64,000 bases of DNA, from positions 12,536,501-12,600,500 of the forward strand of contig OU015655.1 of NCBI GenBank assembly GCA_907165275.2, in the 5' to 3' direction. Positions within the stretch are counted from its first letter, which is position 1; each line of letters begins with the position of its first letter. The translations under genes were made by a program, and so were the position numbers. The notes under the pieces were generated by a model. It did not search any database. It saw nothing but the letters and a program-made list of their open reading frames with translations, and had not been told where the DNA came from. Origin of the DNA: Zygaena filipendulae. Its lineage: Eukaryota > Arthropoda > Insecta > Lepidoptera > Zygaenidae. Below, one piece after another: positions 1 to 10,540 of the stretch.

Positions 1-1670
1 AAGCCAATAAGTATTCATACATCACAAAGAGCTGTAGAAACTTAATATCTATTTTGAATATAATATGTTAATAAGCAAGAGTAAATATTAATTTAATGAC
101 AGGAAGGCATCAACATAAGTCACTTTTTGATAATAATATTATTTATTACAATTTACAGGAATCTATTATGGCCAGAACCAAAGCAAATATACCTAGTGTC
201 TTATAAACCATAAATAAACAATACAATGGTTATTATTCTCTGGCAGAGGTCAGAACTTGTTCAGAACTATAACCACTATACACAATACACAATGAATAGA
301 TATTTATTTTTGTGATTACTTCAGCGGTTCCATTTTCAAATTTACGTGTGTAAAATAAAAACTCAAACTTTTAATTATGGTGGCATGTCCAATACAACAA
401 AAACAAATTGTGGGTAAATAATTAAATATCTAGGCTACTACACACAAAATGGTAGATATACCAATTTAAAAACAGTATCATCCTAGTAAAAAAAAATATT
501 GAAAAATTGGATTTGTAATTTGTATCCATAGACACTTTACTAGATTTGAAAGTAGGTACACAATCACAAATGATTTTTAATTAGGCAATTAAATACTACT
601 ATGAATGTGACGCTTTCTCAGTGCTACTAACCATCCCACGGCCACATTAAATTACTGTATGTTCACTTCTAACATTGAAACTTTAAAACTAAAAAAACTA
701 CGAGAAGTACCAACAAAAACAAACGTTTGTTTTTATATAAAAATACAGCAATATACCTAGGCAGGTAGGTACCTTCATAACGCTCACCTCGGACGCACAA
801 CCCAATATTATTTTATCGACGCCAGAACTTATTCAAACGCCATATTTATTTTTATTTAAAAACTTTATAGAAAATACTTACATTTTGTTGAAGCCTCTAA
901 TTGCTGTTTTATATAGGTATCAATTTTGATTAAAATTAATTTTCTGCGAGTAAAACTGGAACCGCCCAGCTGGCAAGTAGGTACCTACTTCTTAGCAATT
1001 TTGACTTTTGTTGAGTGTCGTTGACGTTCGCGTTCGACAGTATTTTTTTTTTAATTTACCCAATGGAGAAGGCAAAGGAAACTAAGTCCATACAGCCAAT
1101 TTAGTTGTATTTTTCTTCTGAAGTTATTTACATCGAAATGCAGTGGTGGTGGCATTGATCATCAGTACGAACCTAACCTAATCAAGAATGTCGGGGTCAT
1201 GGAAGTAATAAATACTACGTACAACGTCGGGGTACATTACCTTGTAATCATTTCATAATGTGGCCCCGACAGTAATGTTCCCATTGCTTTTTACTTACTT
1301 CAATAAACAGATCTAATATAAAATATTTGTGCCCTATTTGCGTAGACGGAGCGCCTATTTGACAATAACTTGACCCAATATTTAAGTAACGTAAACGAGC
1401 ACAAAGAAAGGAGGCGTGATTTCATCGACCAATAGGAGCGGTGCTGTATATTCCGGCCACAAACCACTTAGAGATACTACCGTATATTCCGGCGTCATAC
1501 AATATCTTGTTGTGCATTACTGGTTCCCACCACTGAGCACAAACTCGCACGGAACAGGGAAATAAGCGGACGAATTACAATACGCCATTGACATAGAAAG
1601 TCGTTGATGATCCGTTATTACCTTCTTATTTAATAATGGCGTCTATAATTATAATTTGCCAATGACAACG
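1..1670. other. AT-rich sequence without a recognisable gene
   Basis: No open frame of convincing length or composition is seen on either strand. On the minus strand there is a good splice-donor-like sequence (CCGAG|GTGAGC) near 787-798, with moderately GC-richer sequence just upstream of it (780-1050). This could be a 5' untranslated exon of a minus-strand gene lying beyond the left edge, but there is no coding evidence for that. The block at 1180-1275 contains two 'GTCGGGGT' copies and an opposing 'GGCCCCGAC', giving weak dyad symmetry. Confidence 0.4.
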
Positions 1671-2200
1671 TTTCTTATGGTAGGTTCACACGCGTGCGTT
1701 CAACTCTACATTCAACGTGCACATTCACATTCACGAGCGTGTAAACGGTACGCCCGAGCCCGTGAACGCGCCTGTGAACGTGAATGCCGCGAATCGGGCA
1801 AGTGTCGGTTTTTTGGCAAAGTTCAAAGGATGAATGTGCGGGCGCCCGGTGACTGTTTACACGCGCGCGGGCAGTCAGTCTGTCCCGCGCTTTCGCGACG
1901 AGTGGATCTTCATTCAACGTTGCTAAGAAAGTCGCTACGATCGGATATTACGTACAACATGGCGGAATGGTCAAACGTTAATTTTGTTTCTTTTTCCAAT
2001 AAAAATAAGTTAAGCCAAAGGATATGGCAGCAACAACACCGAGATCCTCGCTGCTCGCCATTCTGGCACTGACTGACACGACGGCGTGCGTGTAAACAGC
2101 TTGAATGTCCGCCGGCCCGGGACGGGCTGCATGCCGCGCAGCCCGCCAGGCAGCCCGCCGGGCTGCACGGCGCGCGTGTGACCGTAGCATTAGTGATAAA
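1671..2200. repeat. GC-rich block, probable degraded inverted-repeat element
   Basis: This 0.5-kb island is strongly GC-rich against an AT-rich surround. Its left edge reads TAGGTTCACACGCG. Its right edge, read in reverse complement, gives TACGGTCACACGCGCG, so the ends are loosely inverted copies. The motif CGTGTAAAC occurs near 1737 and 2090, and in reverse complement near 1852. Several frames are open through it, but they encode Arg/Ala/His-rich low-complexity peptides from the CG repeats and do not look like genes. A CpG-rich promoter is the alternative reading. Confidence 0.3.
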
Positions 2201-3983
2201 ATTTTCTTCATCTACTTCTTCAATTATGGCGAAACGCCAATGACAATGTTAGATTGTTCCCCAAGTTAAAACATGGCTCTCTTCAAAGCCAGTTTCCTGC
2301 TCGGGGTCCAAAATAGATGCTGAAAAGTGACTGAAATCTATTTCATCCTGAACTCAAGTCCTACAAAGTACAAACCCTACGTGAAACATCCTCAACAGAT
2401 GGCGTACCTTATCATTAGAGTTATAAGAAATAAACAGGTTTTACAAAACAAATGATATTTTTAATTTTTATTCACAATAGTAATTTCATATTAAAGCATT
2501 TAGAATTTGTTCAGTAGATTTACTGAAATAACAAAACGCAACCATTGGTGCCCAATTTCTCCAGGTCCCTGTGTATTTTTTTATTACCATACATAAAAAC
2601 ACCAACTGGCCATTTATAATTTAATGCAAGACAATCAGAATTTTAATTGGGAGAAATTAAATAGAGCTATTCTTTGTTACACTGAACTGAGCCAAAGATG
2701 ATAGTCAATGAACATGGTGATAGTTATTATCTTTGATCACTGTTATTCGACGTAGTCCCCTCTAATAAGAAGCATCTTTTGACCTTTGGATGTCACTTTC
2801 CTGGTCACCAAGGTACAGATAGCAATACCTAACTGAAAGTAATCGCGACTTGAGCAAATAAGGTCATCGTCGATTTAAAAAAAATCGACGATACTTAATC
2901 AGCAGGCAACGCTTTGATCAGCAGAACTTTATTAATATTGCAATAAGATTCAATGACATAAAATTGATTATATTATGTCGCTGCTGCTGAGTTTACTCGC
3001 GGTATGCCGTATGGTACCCTCATTTCTGATTAATCACAGTACAAATCCAGTATTCAATATTGTATATCGGGGATTTTTTAAAGTAGGTAGGTACATAATT
3101 TATATATTTATGAATACACTCTCTGACAATACCCACTTTAAAAAAAACTGTACAGTGTTTTTAAAAGTTTCACTGAATATAAAAAAATATCTCTCCAAAA
3201 AAGGCAAACAATTAACGAAATGTCTAGTCGTCCAGTAAGCGGATTATTATTAGTCGTCCACTAAACTACATAAATTCACAAAAGAGATTGTCAATATATT
3301 GTAAATATATCACCGTAAAATTTCAAATACCGTTAGATTATAATCTATCTTGCGAGATTGTAAACTGTGAAAAGATTGTGAATCGTAACATACTGCTTAC
3401 AATTTAATGCATTATTTTTTGGTAGATTTTAATTATATTTAGGTTAGGTTTGGTTTGTACATGCTGACAAAGTCGCGCAAGCCGAGCGGGCGTAGCGAGT
3501 GTGCCGCGGCACTCTGCAGCGGCCTGCGATGCGCCAAAGACAGTGTTACGGACTTGCTGTTCACGATCTTTTGATAAAATATTACAATCTCGCGAGATAT
3601 ATTATTATCAAACGGTATTTACAATTTATTTATAGGCAAAAATTTCATATCATACAAAAAGTGAATCTTAGTTGCTTGAATAAATTTATTTATTTATTTA
3701 TTTATTTAAAAAGGTTTTTCAATAGGCGTGCAAATCTCGTAACAAAATAAGAACGTTAGGAAAGATCAATGTTTAGCGAACGATTATTATTCGTCCGGTT
3801 AGTGCACGACTAAATTCTTTCACAGACGCTGTTATATTTATGAATAAACAGTCTCCTTTGCATAGCATTAATTTTATCAATAAACAAAAATATACTTAAA
3901 ATATGTAGGTAAACACAAATAAATAATAAAAAAAAATTAACAGTGACGAATCCAGTAGGTAATATACCGTTTGCTTTTTAAAC
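2201..3983. other. AT-rich intergenic sequence; possible 3' end of the Rab21 transcript
   Basis: No coding sequence is recognised. A minus-strand AATAAA lies at about 2467-2472 and could end a long Rab21 3' UTR, which is inference only. 2866-2892 is a perfect 11-bp-arm hairpin (ATCGTCGATTT / AAATCGACGAT). 3455-3540 is a GC-rich stretch (AAGCCGAGCGGGCGTAGCGA and following) that looks like an interspersed repeat fragment. A short (ATTT)n run lies at 3683-3708. Confidence 0.35.
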
Positions 3984-4162
3984 AAAGCGTGTACCAGACA
4001 GTTTTAAACAAGCCTCCCCACAAGGTGACCTTGGCGGGAGGCTGGTTTAAAACCACCGTTGGTCGCCCGTAATTTCGTTGCAAACAACCGTCCGCACTGT
4101 TTAAAACCGCTGTTGAAAACTTCGGTTTGGGGTTTGTTTACAACAGTCTGGTACACGCTTTA
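3984..4162. mobile_element. Short inverted-repeat transposon (MITE), 179 bp
   Basis: The left end AAAGCGTGTACCAGAC matches the reverse complement of the right end, GTCTGGTACACGCTTTA, and the similarity continues inward (GTTTTAAACAA against GTTGTAAACAA). The interior is too short to encode anything. It lies just downstream of the Rab21 stop codon. The superfamily cannot be told because no clear target duplication is visible. Confidence 0.6.
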
Positions 4163-4282
4163 TAATAGTTTTATATGGACAGGATCTTTGTCCAGTTTTC
4201 AAAGTGTTTTAATGTACCATCCCAGTTAAACAATGGAATTCCATGAAACGGCGTCTGTTCGTACTTAAGTTGCTACTTTGAC

Positions 4283-4490
4283 TCAATTCCTGTTGCCTGA
4301 ACAGCAAGAAGACGGGGCAGGGGCCTCATCATCTACAACCAAGACCCTGGAGTTCCTGCTGACGTCTGCCTGGTTGATTTGTTCTTGTCTCTCCATCATT
4401 TCAAATGATATTTTCACAAAGAGATCCTCTACACCTTGATTGAGTTTAGCTGAAGTGTAATAGTGATGGGCTCCCACCATAGCAGCATAG
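4283..4490 (-). CDS. Rab21: Rab21 coding exon 4 (residues 140-208 and stop)
   Basis: The acceptor CAATTACAG is followed by C, which completes the split Ser140 codon. It encodes the TSAK motif and the hypervariable tail ending in the double-cysteine prenylation site. Confidence 0.92.
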
Positions 4491-7127
4491 CTGTAATTGA
4501 ACGTTAGATTTATGCATATAACGAAATAGTTAATATAATGGGCATGTGGACAAATTTTTATTTTTTAGTCCGTTTTGTAGATTATTAAAAAATATTGGAC
4601 ACGTATTTTTTCTTTTTTTACGTAATCAAAAAATAACGGCGACACATTGAGTTGAAATTTCGCGTGACGTCACTATTCTGACAGTTTGTATGGCGGTTTT
4701 GTGGTTAGTGACGTCACGACCTCCTCATCCTAAATTTTAATGCGCTTTATCTCTGTATATTTTAATTTATTTAAAAAAGCAAAAAATACATGTCTATTGT
4801 TTTTTTATTTTCTAACTGACGGACTAATTAGAATTTTGATTTTCAAAAGTAGTCAACATCCCTATTGTTTTTTACAATGGTAGTAGGTAATTAAACTTAT
4901 GATTACCTTTCAGCTTCCTCTAAAGGAACAGTTCTTTCATGCTCCAAGTCTACCTTGTTGCCAGCTATTGCCAATACTACTTCTGGGCCCAACATTTTCT
5001 TTAATTCTTTCACCCAGCTCTTGACCTAATAAGATTAGTAGAACTTACATCAGTGATCTGTGATTGTTGGATGTCAACTTGGTCTCAGTGTTCCTGTTTG
5101 TGTCGAGTACTTAGTAGTAATATTCGTCCATGTCTAGTTATATTATTTAATATCCATACATGTGTTAATCAAGTTTAGGGTTATAGGTAGCATTGGATTA
5201 GGCAGGGCTTGCAATACTTAGGTAACATTTAAAATTAATAGAACTGGCCAGTGGTCAGATAACAAATTAAATTTTTCTTTATACTTAATTTTCAATACTC
5301 TTTGGGAACCTGATTAGCATAGTAACCTATTGATATTTATATATTTTACGGCCGCACTTAGAGTCGACTTTAATGATTACTTAGTTAAGTATAGATTTTT
5401 AAAACAAAACTGCTGCAATCAGAGACGTTCAGTAAATTAATGTTAATTGGCATTTAATGAAGTGTGACTTAATTAGTTAAATGCCAATTAACATTAATTT
5501 ATTAAACTTGAGTCGACTTTAATGATTACTTAGTTAAGTATAGATTTTTAAAACAAAACTGCTGCAATCTGAGACGTTCAGTAATTTAATGTTAATTGGC
5601 ATTTAATGAGGTGTAAATTAATTAGTTAAATGCCAATTAACATTAATTTATTAAACTTGTCTGATTGCGGCAGTTTTGTTTTAAAAATCTATACTTAATT
5701 AAGTAATCATTAAAGTCGTCTCTGAGTGCGGCGGTTAATGGTAGTTTTATCAACATAATTTCCATGATAAATGAATAATACATAATTTCTTCAATTCAAT
5801 AATTACCAACAATATTAAAAATATTTATAAAAACGAAAAGAAAGAAGAGCACATGAAAGAAGTGTTTTTTTTTTGTGTGAGAAATGTACCACTTACAATG
5901 TTGCAATCAAATTCAACATTGAAATTTTACTTTCATTGCGCCTTTCTCTTCAAACACCTCTGATGTTTTATTAAATTTATTCATAGCTCTTACGAAGTCA
6001 TAGTTTAGTTGTGCAATTTTTTTTTTTAATTATACCTACATTATATTATATCCTACTCAATAGTGACTATACAACTACCTAATTAACTGTATGTAGCTTT
6101 CTATAGATGAAAGGATTTTTAAAATTGGTTAAGTATTTTTTGATACATAGCTTCAAACAATTAATAGATGACTCATGGCCTAACATGAGCAGGACTTATA
6201 TTCTTGAGAAGTCACAAAATTGCTCAATTTGTGATCAGCTTTAAAAGAACAAACGACATTCATTCAAATTAGTATTCATCTTTACATAGTATAAAATGAA
6301 GTCTCTTCCGCTGTCTGTTCGCAATAAACTCAAAAAATAGTGAAAAAAATTTCATGCGGTTTTCACCAATAGATAGAGTGATTCATGAGAAAGGTTTATA
6401 TCTATAGTTTATCCTGGAATTCCTGTGGGAACTCCGAAATTACTGCTGGTGCAACCATGGGACTATGGGACTGTAGAATAATAATGAAGAATTTTCACGC
6501 TAGAACTTATTTATGTTTCTAAAAACAAAAATCTTTTTAGTTTACCTTTACAAAAGAATCCTCATCTGTGATATCATAGACAAGTATAGCACCATTACAG
6601 TTTCTATAGTAGATTGGGCCTAAAGCATGGAATCTCTCTTGGCCGGCTGTGTCCCAGATGGACAGGTTGACTCGCTTATTATTAATGTTCATTTTTTTGT
6701 TGAGAAATGTTGCCTGCAAAAAAAAATATTGTTATTATTTTCTTGTGATGACCAGTCCTGCCGTCCTTTTACTAAAAGACTGCTAATGAATATCAATCTA
6801 AGTTTTAACTTCCACCGAAAACGTGTGAATTAATGGCCCTAAATATGGATTACAAATATACAGTTTTACCTGAAAAGTTTTCTGGGAGTTTTGAAGAATT
6901 TTATAGACTTTGATGAGCTCTTTCCGAATTTCAAGCCAAAGAATCACCAACATAATATAATAGAGTAGGTACTGCAAACATAGCTTTATAATTACCTGAA
7001 GCGTAGTCAAGTGTTTATCGTTGAATTTATCTTCGATGTATCTGAGCAAGAGCGATGTTTTGCCGACACAACCCTCCCCTAATAAAACTACTTTGAAATT
7101 GTATGAATTGCTCGGAGAAGCACTCAT
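4283..7127 (-). CDS. Rab21: Rab21 small GTPase, complete, 4 coding exons, 208 aa
   Basis: This is a Rab-family GTPase. Rab21 is known to act on early endosomes and in integrin traffic and autophagy. Coding exons on the minus strand are 7127-6996, 6713-6546, 5025-4907 and 4490-4283. All have AG/GT junctions, and their phases join into 209 codons including the stop. Visible motifs: P-loop GEGCVGKT (residues 17-24), switch I threonines in KHLTTLQ (38-44), WDTAGQ (64-69) with the catalytic Gln69, NKVD (123-126) and SAK (153-155). The switch II stretch RFHALGPIYYR and the DKH segment of switch I are Rab21-like rather than Rab5- or Rab22-like. The C-terminus carries adjacent prenylatable cysteines (202-203), followed by five residues. 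The start ATG directly precedes a normal Rab N-terminus. The length is slightly below the roughly 225 residues of vertebrate Rab21. Introns 2 and 3 are largely occupied by transposons. Confidence 0.95.
4538..4866 (+). mobile_element. MITE with paired TGACGTCA sites, copy 1 (in Rab21 intron 3)
   Basis: The left end reads ATGGGCATGTGGAC. The right end, reversed, reads ATAGGGATGTTGACTAC, an imperfect terminal inverted repeat followed by shared AGTCCG. In the middle two perfect TGACGTCA palindromes lie at 4665-4672 and 4709-4716. Nearly identical elements lie at 48952-49281 (inverted), 50898-51106 (truncated) and 56487-56800 (inverted), with a fragment at 49805-49945. It fills most of the 416-bp intron. 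No coding capacity. Confidence 0.75.
4907..5025 (-). CDS. Rab21: Rab21 coding exon 3 (residues 101-139 plus two bases)
   Basis: This exon contains no ATG and is easily missed. The acceptor is CTTATTAG and the donor is GAAAG|GTAATC. It encodes VKSWVKELKKMLGPE and the NKVD guanine-specificity motif. It ends with AG of a serine codon completed by the next exon. Confidence 0.93.
5349..5734. mobile_element. Long-inverted-repeat MITE with TTA target duplication and internal duplication (Rab21 intron 2)
   Basis: The element begins CGGCCGCACTTAGAGTCGAC and ends in the inverted equivalent, TCTGAGTGCGGCGG. It is flanked on both sides by TTA (5346-5348 and 5735-5737). The arms extend for more than 100 bp. 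Compared with the 235-bp relative at 15180-15414, it is about 150 bp longer because the left half (about 5360-5510) is repeated in tandem (5510-5660). A 3-bp TTA duplication is typical of PIF/Harbinger-type elements, but the superfamily is inference. Confidence 0.8.
6281..6470 (+). mobile_element. Degraded Helitron fragment in Rab21 intron 2
   Basis: The sequence CTGTCTGTTCGCAATAAACTC through CTGGAATTCCTGTGGGAACTC and CCGAAATTACTGC matches the interior and 3' half of the abundant Helitron family seen elsewhere in the window, for example at 36571-36776. The CTAG end is lost. Confidence 0.5.
6546..6713 (-). CDS. Rab21: Rab21 coding exon 2 (residues 45-100)
   Basis: The acceptor TTTTGCAG precedes GCAACATTT, and the donor is AAAG|GTAAAC. 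Both ends are phase 0. It encodes the WDTAGQ switch II segment and the AILVYDITDEDSF core. Confidence 0.93.
6996..7127 (-). CDS. Rab21: Rab21 coding exon 1 (residues 1-44)
   Basis: It runs from the start codon to TTCAG|GTAATT and ends in phase 0 after Gln44. It encodes the P-loop and the start of switch I. Confidence 0.93.
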
Positions 7128-8561
7128 GATGTTTTAAAACAGGAATATAAAATAGGTGATATTAGACAAGAGGGTAATTTAATTATACAAAGACGTCACA
7201 ACGTACAAAGTAGGTAATCACACATTCAACAGCTGATAGTGTTTGTTTTCCGATAGGCTATATGAAAATATTCACAAATAACAATAATACATAAAAATAT
7301 AAAGAAGATAAAATATTATAGGTATCGTACGAAAACCAATCAATTTTTCGAAGAAAAACTATCAAATACGAGGTGCTTGTACGCGAAATCACAAAATAAC
7401 TAGGCGAATTAGTATAAACAAGTAGGTAGGTAGGTAGTAGGCAGGCAATTTTGGAATCGTCAATCGGGAGATGCAGCCACAGAACACACAGAGTAGGTAG
7501 GTACCACAAATTAACCAGACTTATGTCTAGTACCCCAGAAGAAAGCTATGTTCGGAGGTACCTAGGCAAAGTACCTACCTAGATCTCGACCACAGAGCAC
7601 ACATCTCGTCTCGACAGAGTACTACTTCTTTTTCTTCTTTTTTATTAAATGGCAACTTTTAAATAATTGTGCCAATGACAATGTGACTTGATAGACAAAG
7701 CAACGCGATTGAAATAGAAAAAAAACGACGATATATTTTGAAATCATGAGATTTCCAAAATAAAATAAAGAACTAAGCAATTAAAAAATATTTACACACC
7801 TATCTATTATAATCAACAATATACAACCAACAACTTTATAAATTATACAAAAAACATAAGTGGACTATTATTTTAAAGAGTGTACCTACTTACTACAGGA
7901 TCGAATTAAGTAACGTAGTGATTACCTTCTCTCTGGTAGGTATCTATTATTTGCCAAAAAATAACGAACTGAAAAACCACGTTAAAGTTTTATTTTATTA
8001 TCGCATAAAAATTTTCCAAGTATATTTACAAATGGAGTATTATCAAGCATTAGTACTTAATGTTTTTATGTTTACAGGCCGGGAAATTTCAGGTGGCTTC
8101 TTCTTCTTCTAGAGTTTGACAGATGATAACAAAATTGACATTCATTCTTTTTTTATAAAGGTGTTAGCACGTAGTTATTACGTGGTTATTACCTTCTCTC
8201 TGGGTGTTAGGTATCGCAAACAAGATTTTGAAATACGGTATCGATCTTAGAAATTTTGAATATGGCAAAATTTTAATAGCCTACTGACGGCAAATGTGTA
8301 AATCCACTACTGTACTGTACTGTACGTGTACCTACCTTAATCAGGGCGCGGGCGGTAGGAAGAAAGGCGTTGATATTAAAATTTAAGTAGGTACAAAGGC
8401 TTTATTAACTTAGTATATACATATATGTATTCCTTATTAAATTTAGTATCTAAAAGAAAAAAATGACTCACACTCTCACTATTCTTTACACGAAAGGCAA
8501 TAACGTATAGGTATTCAACAGCTCAACTAAAATGTTATGAAAAATTGAAATTTATTAGATA
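7128..8561. other. Rab21 upstream region, no gene seen
   Basis: This AT-rich sequence has GTAGGTAGGTAGG tracts around 7420-7445 and 7490-7505. It presumably includes the Rab21 promoter, but no TATA box or initiator stands out. The motif ATGGC...GCCAATGACAATGTG at 7650-7685 resembles hairpin motifs at 1637-1670 and 2224-2250. A short phrase (TTACCTTCTCTCTGG) occurs twice, at 7921 and 8190. No open frame is coding-like. Confidence 0.35.
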
Positions 8562-8861
8562 CTAGCCGTGCCCCGCGGTTTCACCCGCATTAAAGGTTTA
8601 TACAACAACTTTTTCCCGACATCCGATTTCAATGAAACAAAGCCTATCTCCAGGCTAAGCTTAATCTACCTGTGAAAACCGCATGACGATCGGTTCAGTA
8701 GATGTGGAGATTATCGCGAACAGACAGACAGCCAGACAGACAGAAAAGAATTTTAATAACTTTTTTTTGGGCTTGGTTACTCTTCTTTTATCACTCCTCT
8801 CAATTTTAGATAAAAATATTCAATGAACGGAATCGCGGGTTCTACTCTTTTGTAGTATAGA
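8562..8861 (-). mobile_element. Non-autonomous Helitron, both termini present
   Basis: Read on the minus strand it begins TCTATACTA and ends with the hairpin-bearing GGGGCACGGCTAG, flanked by T. This copy belongs to a subfamily with CCGACATCCGATTT in the interior, shared with 28210-28479, 38856-39161 and 52307-52609. Helitron features are a TC start, a CTAG end preceded by a short palindrome, insertion between A and T, and no target duplication. Confidence 0.7.
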
Positions 8862-8867
8862 TAGAAG

Positions 8868-9354
8868 ATAGCTGTGCCCTGTGGTTTCACCCGCGGTAAT
8901 TTCGGAGTACCCTCGGGAATTCCGGGATAAAAAGTACCCTATGTCCTTCTCTGATAAAAAGTACCCTGACAACGTGCACGCCAAATTGCATCCAAATCAG
9001 TTTCGCCGTTTTAGCGTGATTGAGTAAACGTATGCGAGGATAAGAGCTCGAAAGCGCATTTTCATCCGACTTGCTTCAAATTTATCGTCACTGCTCACCT
9101 CCTATGTGTCTTAGCGTTATGTTATATAGCTTATAATCTGCCCAGGAGTATGGACTACAATCGTACCAAGTTTGGTTAAAATCCCTTCAGTAGTTTTTGA
9201 CCCATGCGTGCACATACAGACAGACAGACAGACAAAAAATTTACTGATTGAATTTTTGGCATCAGTATCGATCACCATTCATCCTCCAATATAAATTTGG
9301 ATATATATTCAATGTACAGAATTGACCTCTCTACAGTTTTATTATAAGTATAGA
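8868..9354 (-). mobile_element. Non-autonomous Helitron, longer subfamily
   Basis: This subfamily carries a longer interior (GAGCTCGAAAGCGCATTTTC, CATTCATCCTCCAATAT and a CAGACAGA run), shared with 20025-20512 and 29907-30356. The 3' CTAG is mutated to ATAG. The 5' end (minus strand TCTATACTTATAATAAAAC) is intact and abuts the element at 9356. Confidence 0.7.
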
Positions 9355-9518
9355 TGGACATAGAAAAGCAATAGTGTGTTAACCCACACTGGAGAAATTT
9401 TGAGTAATCGTGCTTTAAAAGTAGGAGCGCCATTTTGTGTCAACATTTTTATGTTCAATATTTAGTTACATATTATTATTATTATTATAATATATAAAGC
9501 TAGATTACCACTCACTCA

Positions 9519-9870
9519 TTGACATAATTGTTCTCCCAGAAGGAGCATCTCTAGGTTGATATAATGTATGGAACATGTAGAGGGGACGTTTAGGTGATTA
9601 TGGGAAAACCTCGACATCTTCGATTCCTGCTTCTCATCAGGTAGTGAGTCGACTGCCCGCCGAAACTATCCATCGAAAGCGAAAACGTTTCTAACTAAAT
9701 TTCATCCACGCCTTGGGCAAATTTCAATAGTGTAACTTTTTTTTCAAAATGGCGGAAAAAAACATGGCCGCCGAACAAAACTCAAACTCGATTATCTCCG
9801 AAACTAAAAGGGTCAGGTGGGGGGTGCTCAAACAAATGTCATAGAGGTCAATGGGGGGCAACCGCCTGGC
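9519..9870 (+). repeat. Direct repeat, copy A, in the long inverted-repeat element
   Basis: It starts TAATTGTTCTCCCAGAAGG and ends near GGTCAATGGGGG. It is about 90% identical by eye to 10190-10540. Confidence 0.75.
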
Positions 9871-10189
9871 GTAGTAAAAATCCAAAATGGCGGATTCAAA
9901 ATGGCGGCCGAAAAAAAAGTTGATCCGATCCGGGTGAGGTTCGGCATCCGGGGGTTTTTGGGGTCGCTGATGCCGAATATCGAATCAGTTTTTCGATTGC
10001 GTCATTTTTCAAGATGGCCGCCGAACATTAGTTGTTTGTATGGGGAAATTGTTTCGGCCCTGGCTCGGAAACTATCGGCCGTGGGTATTGAAAAAAAATT
10101 TGTACAGTTGGTGGTGCACTATCTTCTTCTATCGGGATATAAATAATTCCAAGATGGCGGACGGATTCGAAATGGCTGGCGAAAAAAAG

Positions 10190-10540
10190 TTAAGCATAAT
10201 TGTTCTCCCAGAAGGAGCATCTCTAGGTCGATATAATGTATTTAAGATGTGGAAAGGAGGTTTCTGTGATTGTGGGAAAACCTTGACATCTTCGATTCCT
10301 GCTCCTCATCAGGTAGTGAGTTGACTGCCCGCCGAAACTATCCATCAAAAGTAAAACTGTTACTTACAAAGTTTGATCCACACCTTGGGCAAATTTCAAT
10401 AGTGAAACTTTTTTTTCAAAATGGCGGAAAAAATCATGGCCGCCGAACAAAATTCAAACTCGATTATCTCCGAAACTAAAAGAGTCAGGTGGGGGGTGCT
10501 CGAACAAATAGAGGTCAATGGGGGACAACCGGGCACAGGG
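10190..10540 (+). repeat. Direct repeat, copy B, in the long inverted-repeat element
   Basis: This is the second copy of the unit at 9519-9870, offset by about 671 bp. Just beyond it, 10552-10573 is a perfect 10-bp-arm palindrome (CGCGAGCTGC / GCAGCTCGCG) between two CACAGGGCGA copies. Confidence 0.75.

Noticed and set aside
1656..2211. Frames of 77-138 codons in the GC-rich block
   Set aside because: Arg/Ala/His-rich peptides from CG-rich repeats open on both strands, with no conserved motif.
9817..10479. Three overlapping plus frames with KMAAEKK-type peptides
   Set aside because: They follow the repeated AAAATGGCGGCCGAAAA units of the transposon core; no protein family is recognised.
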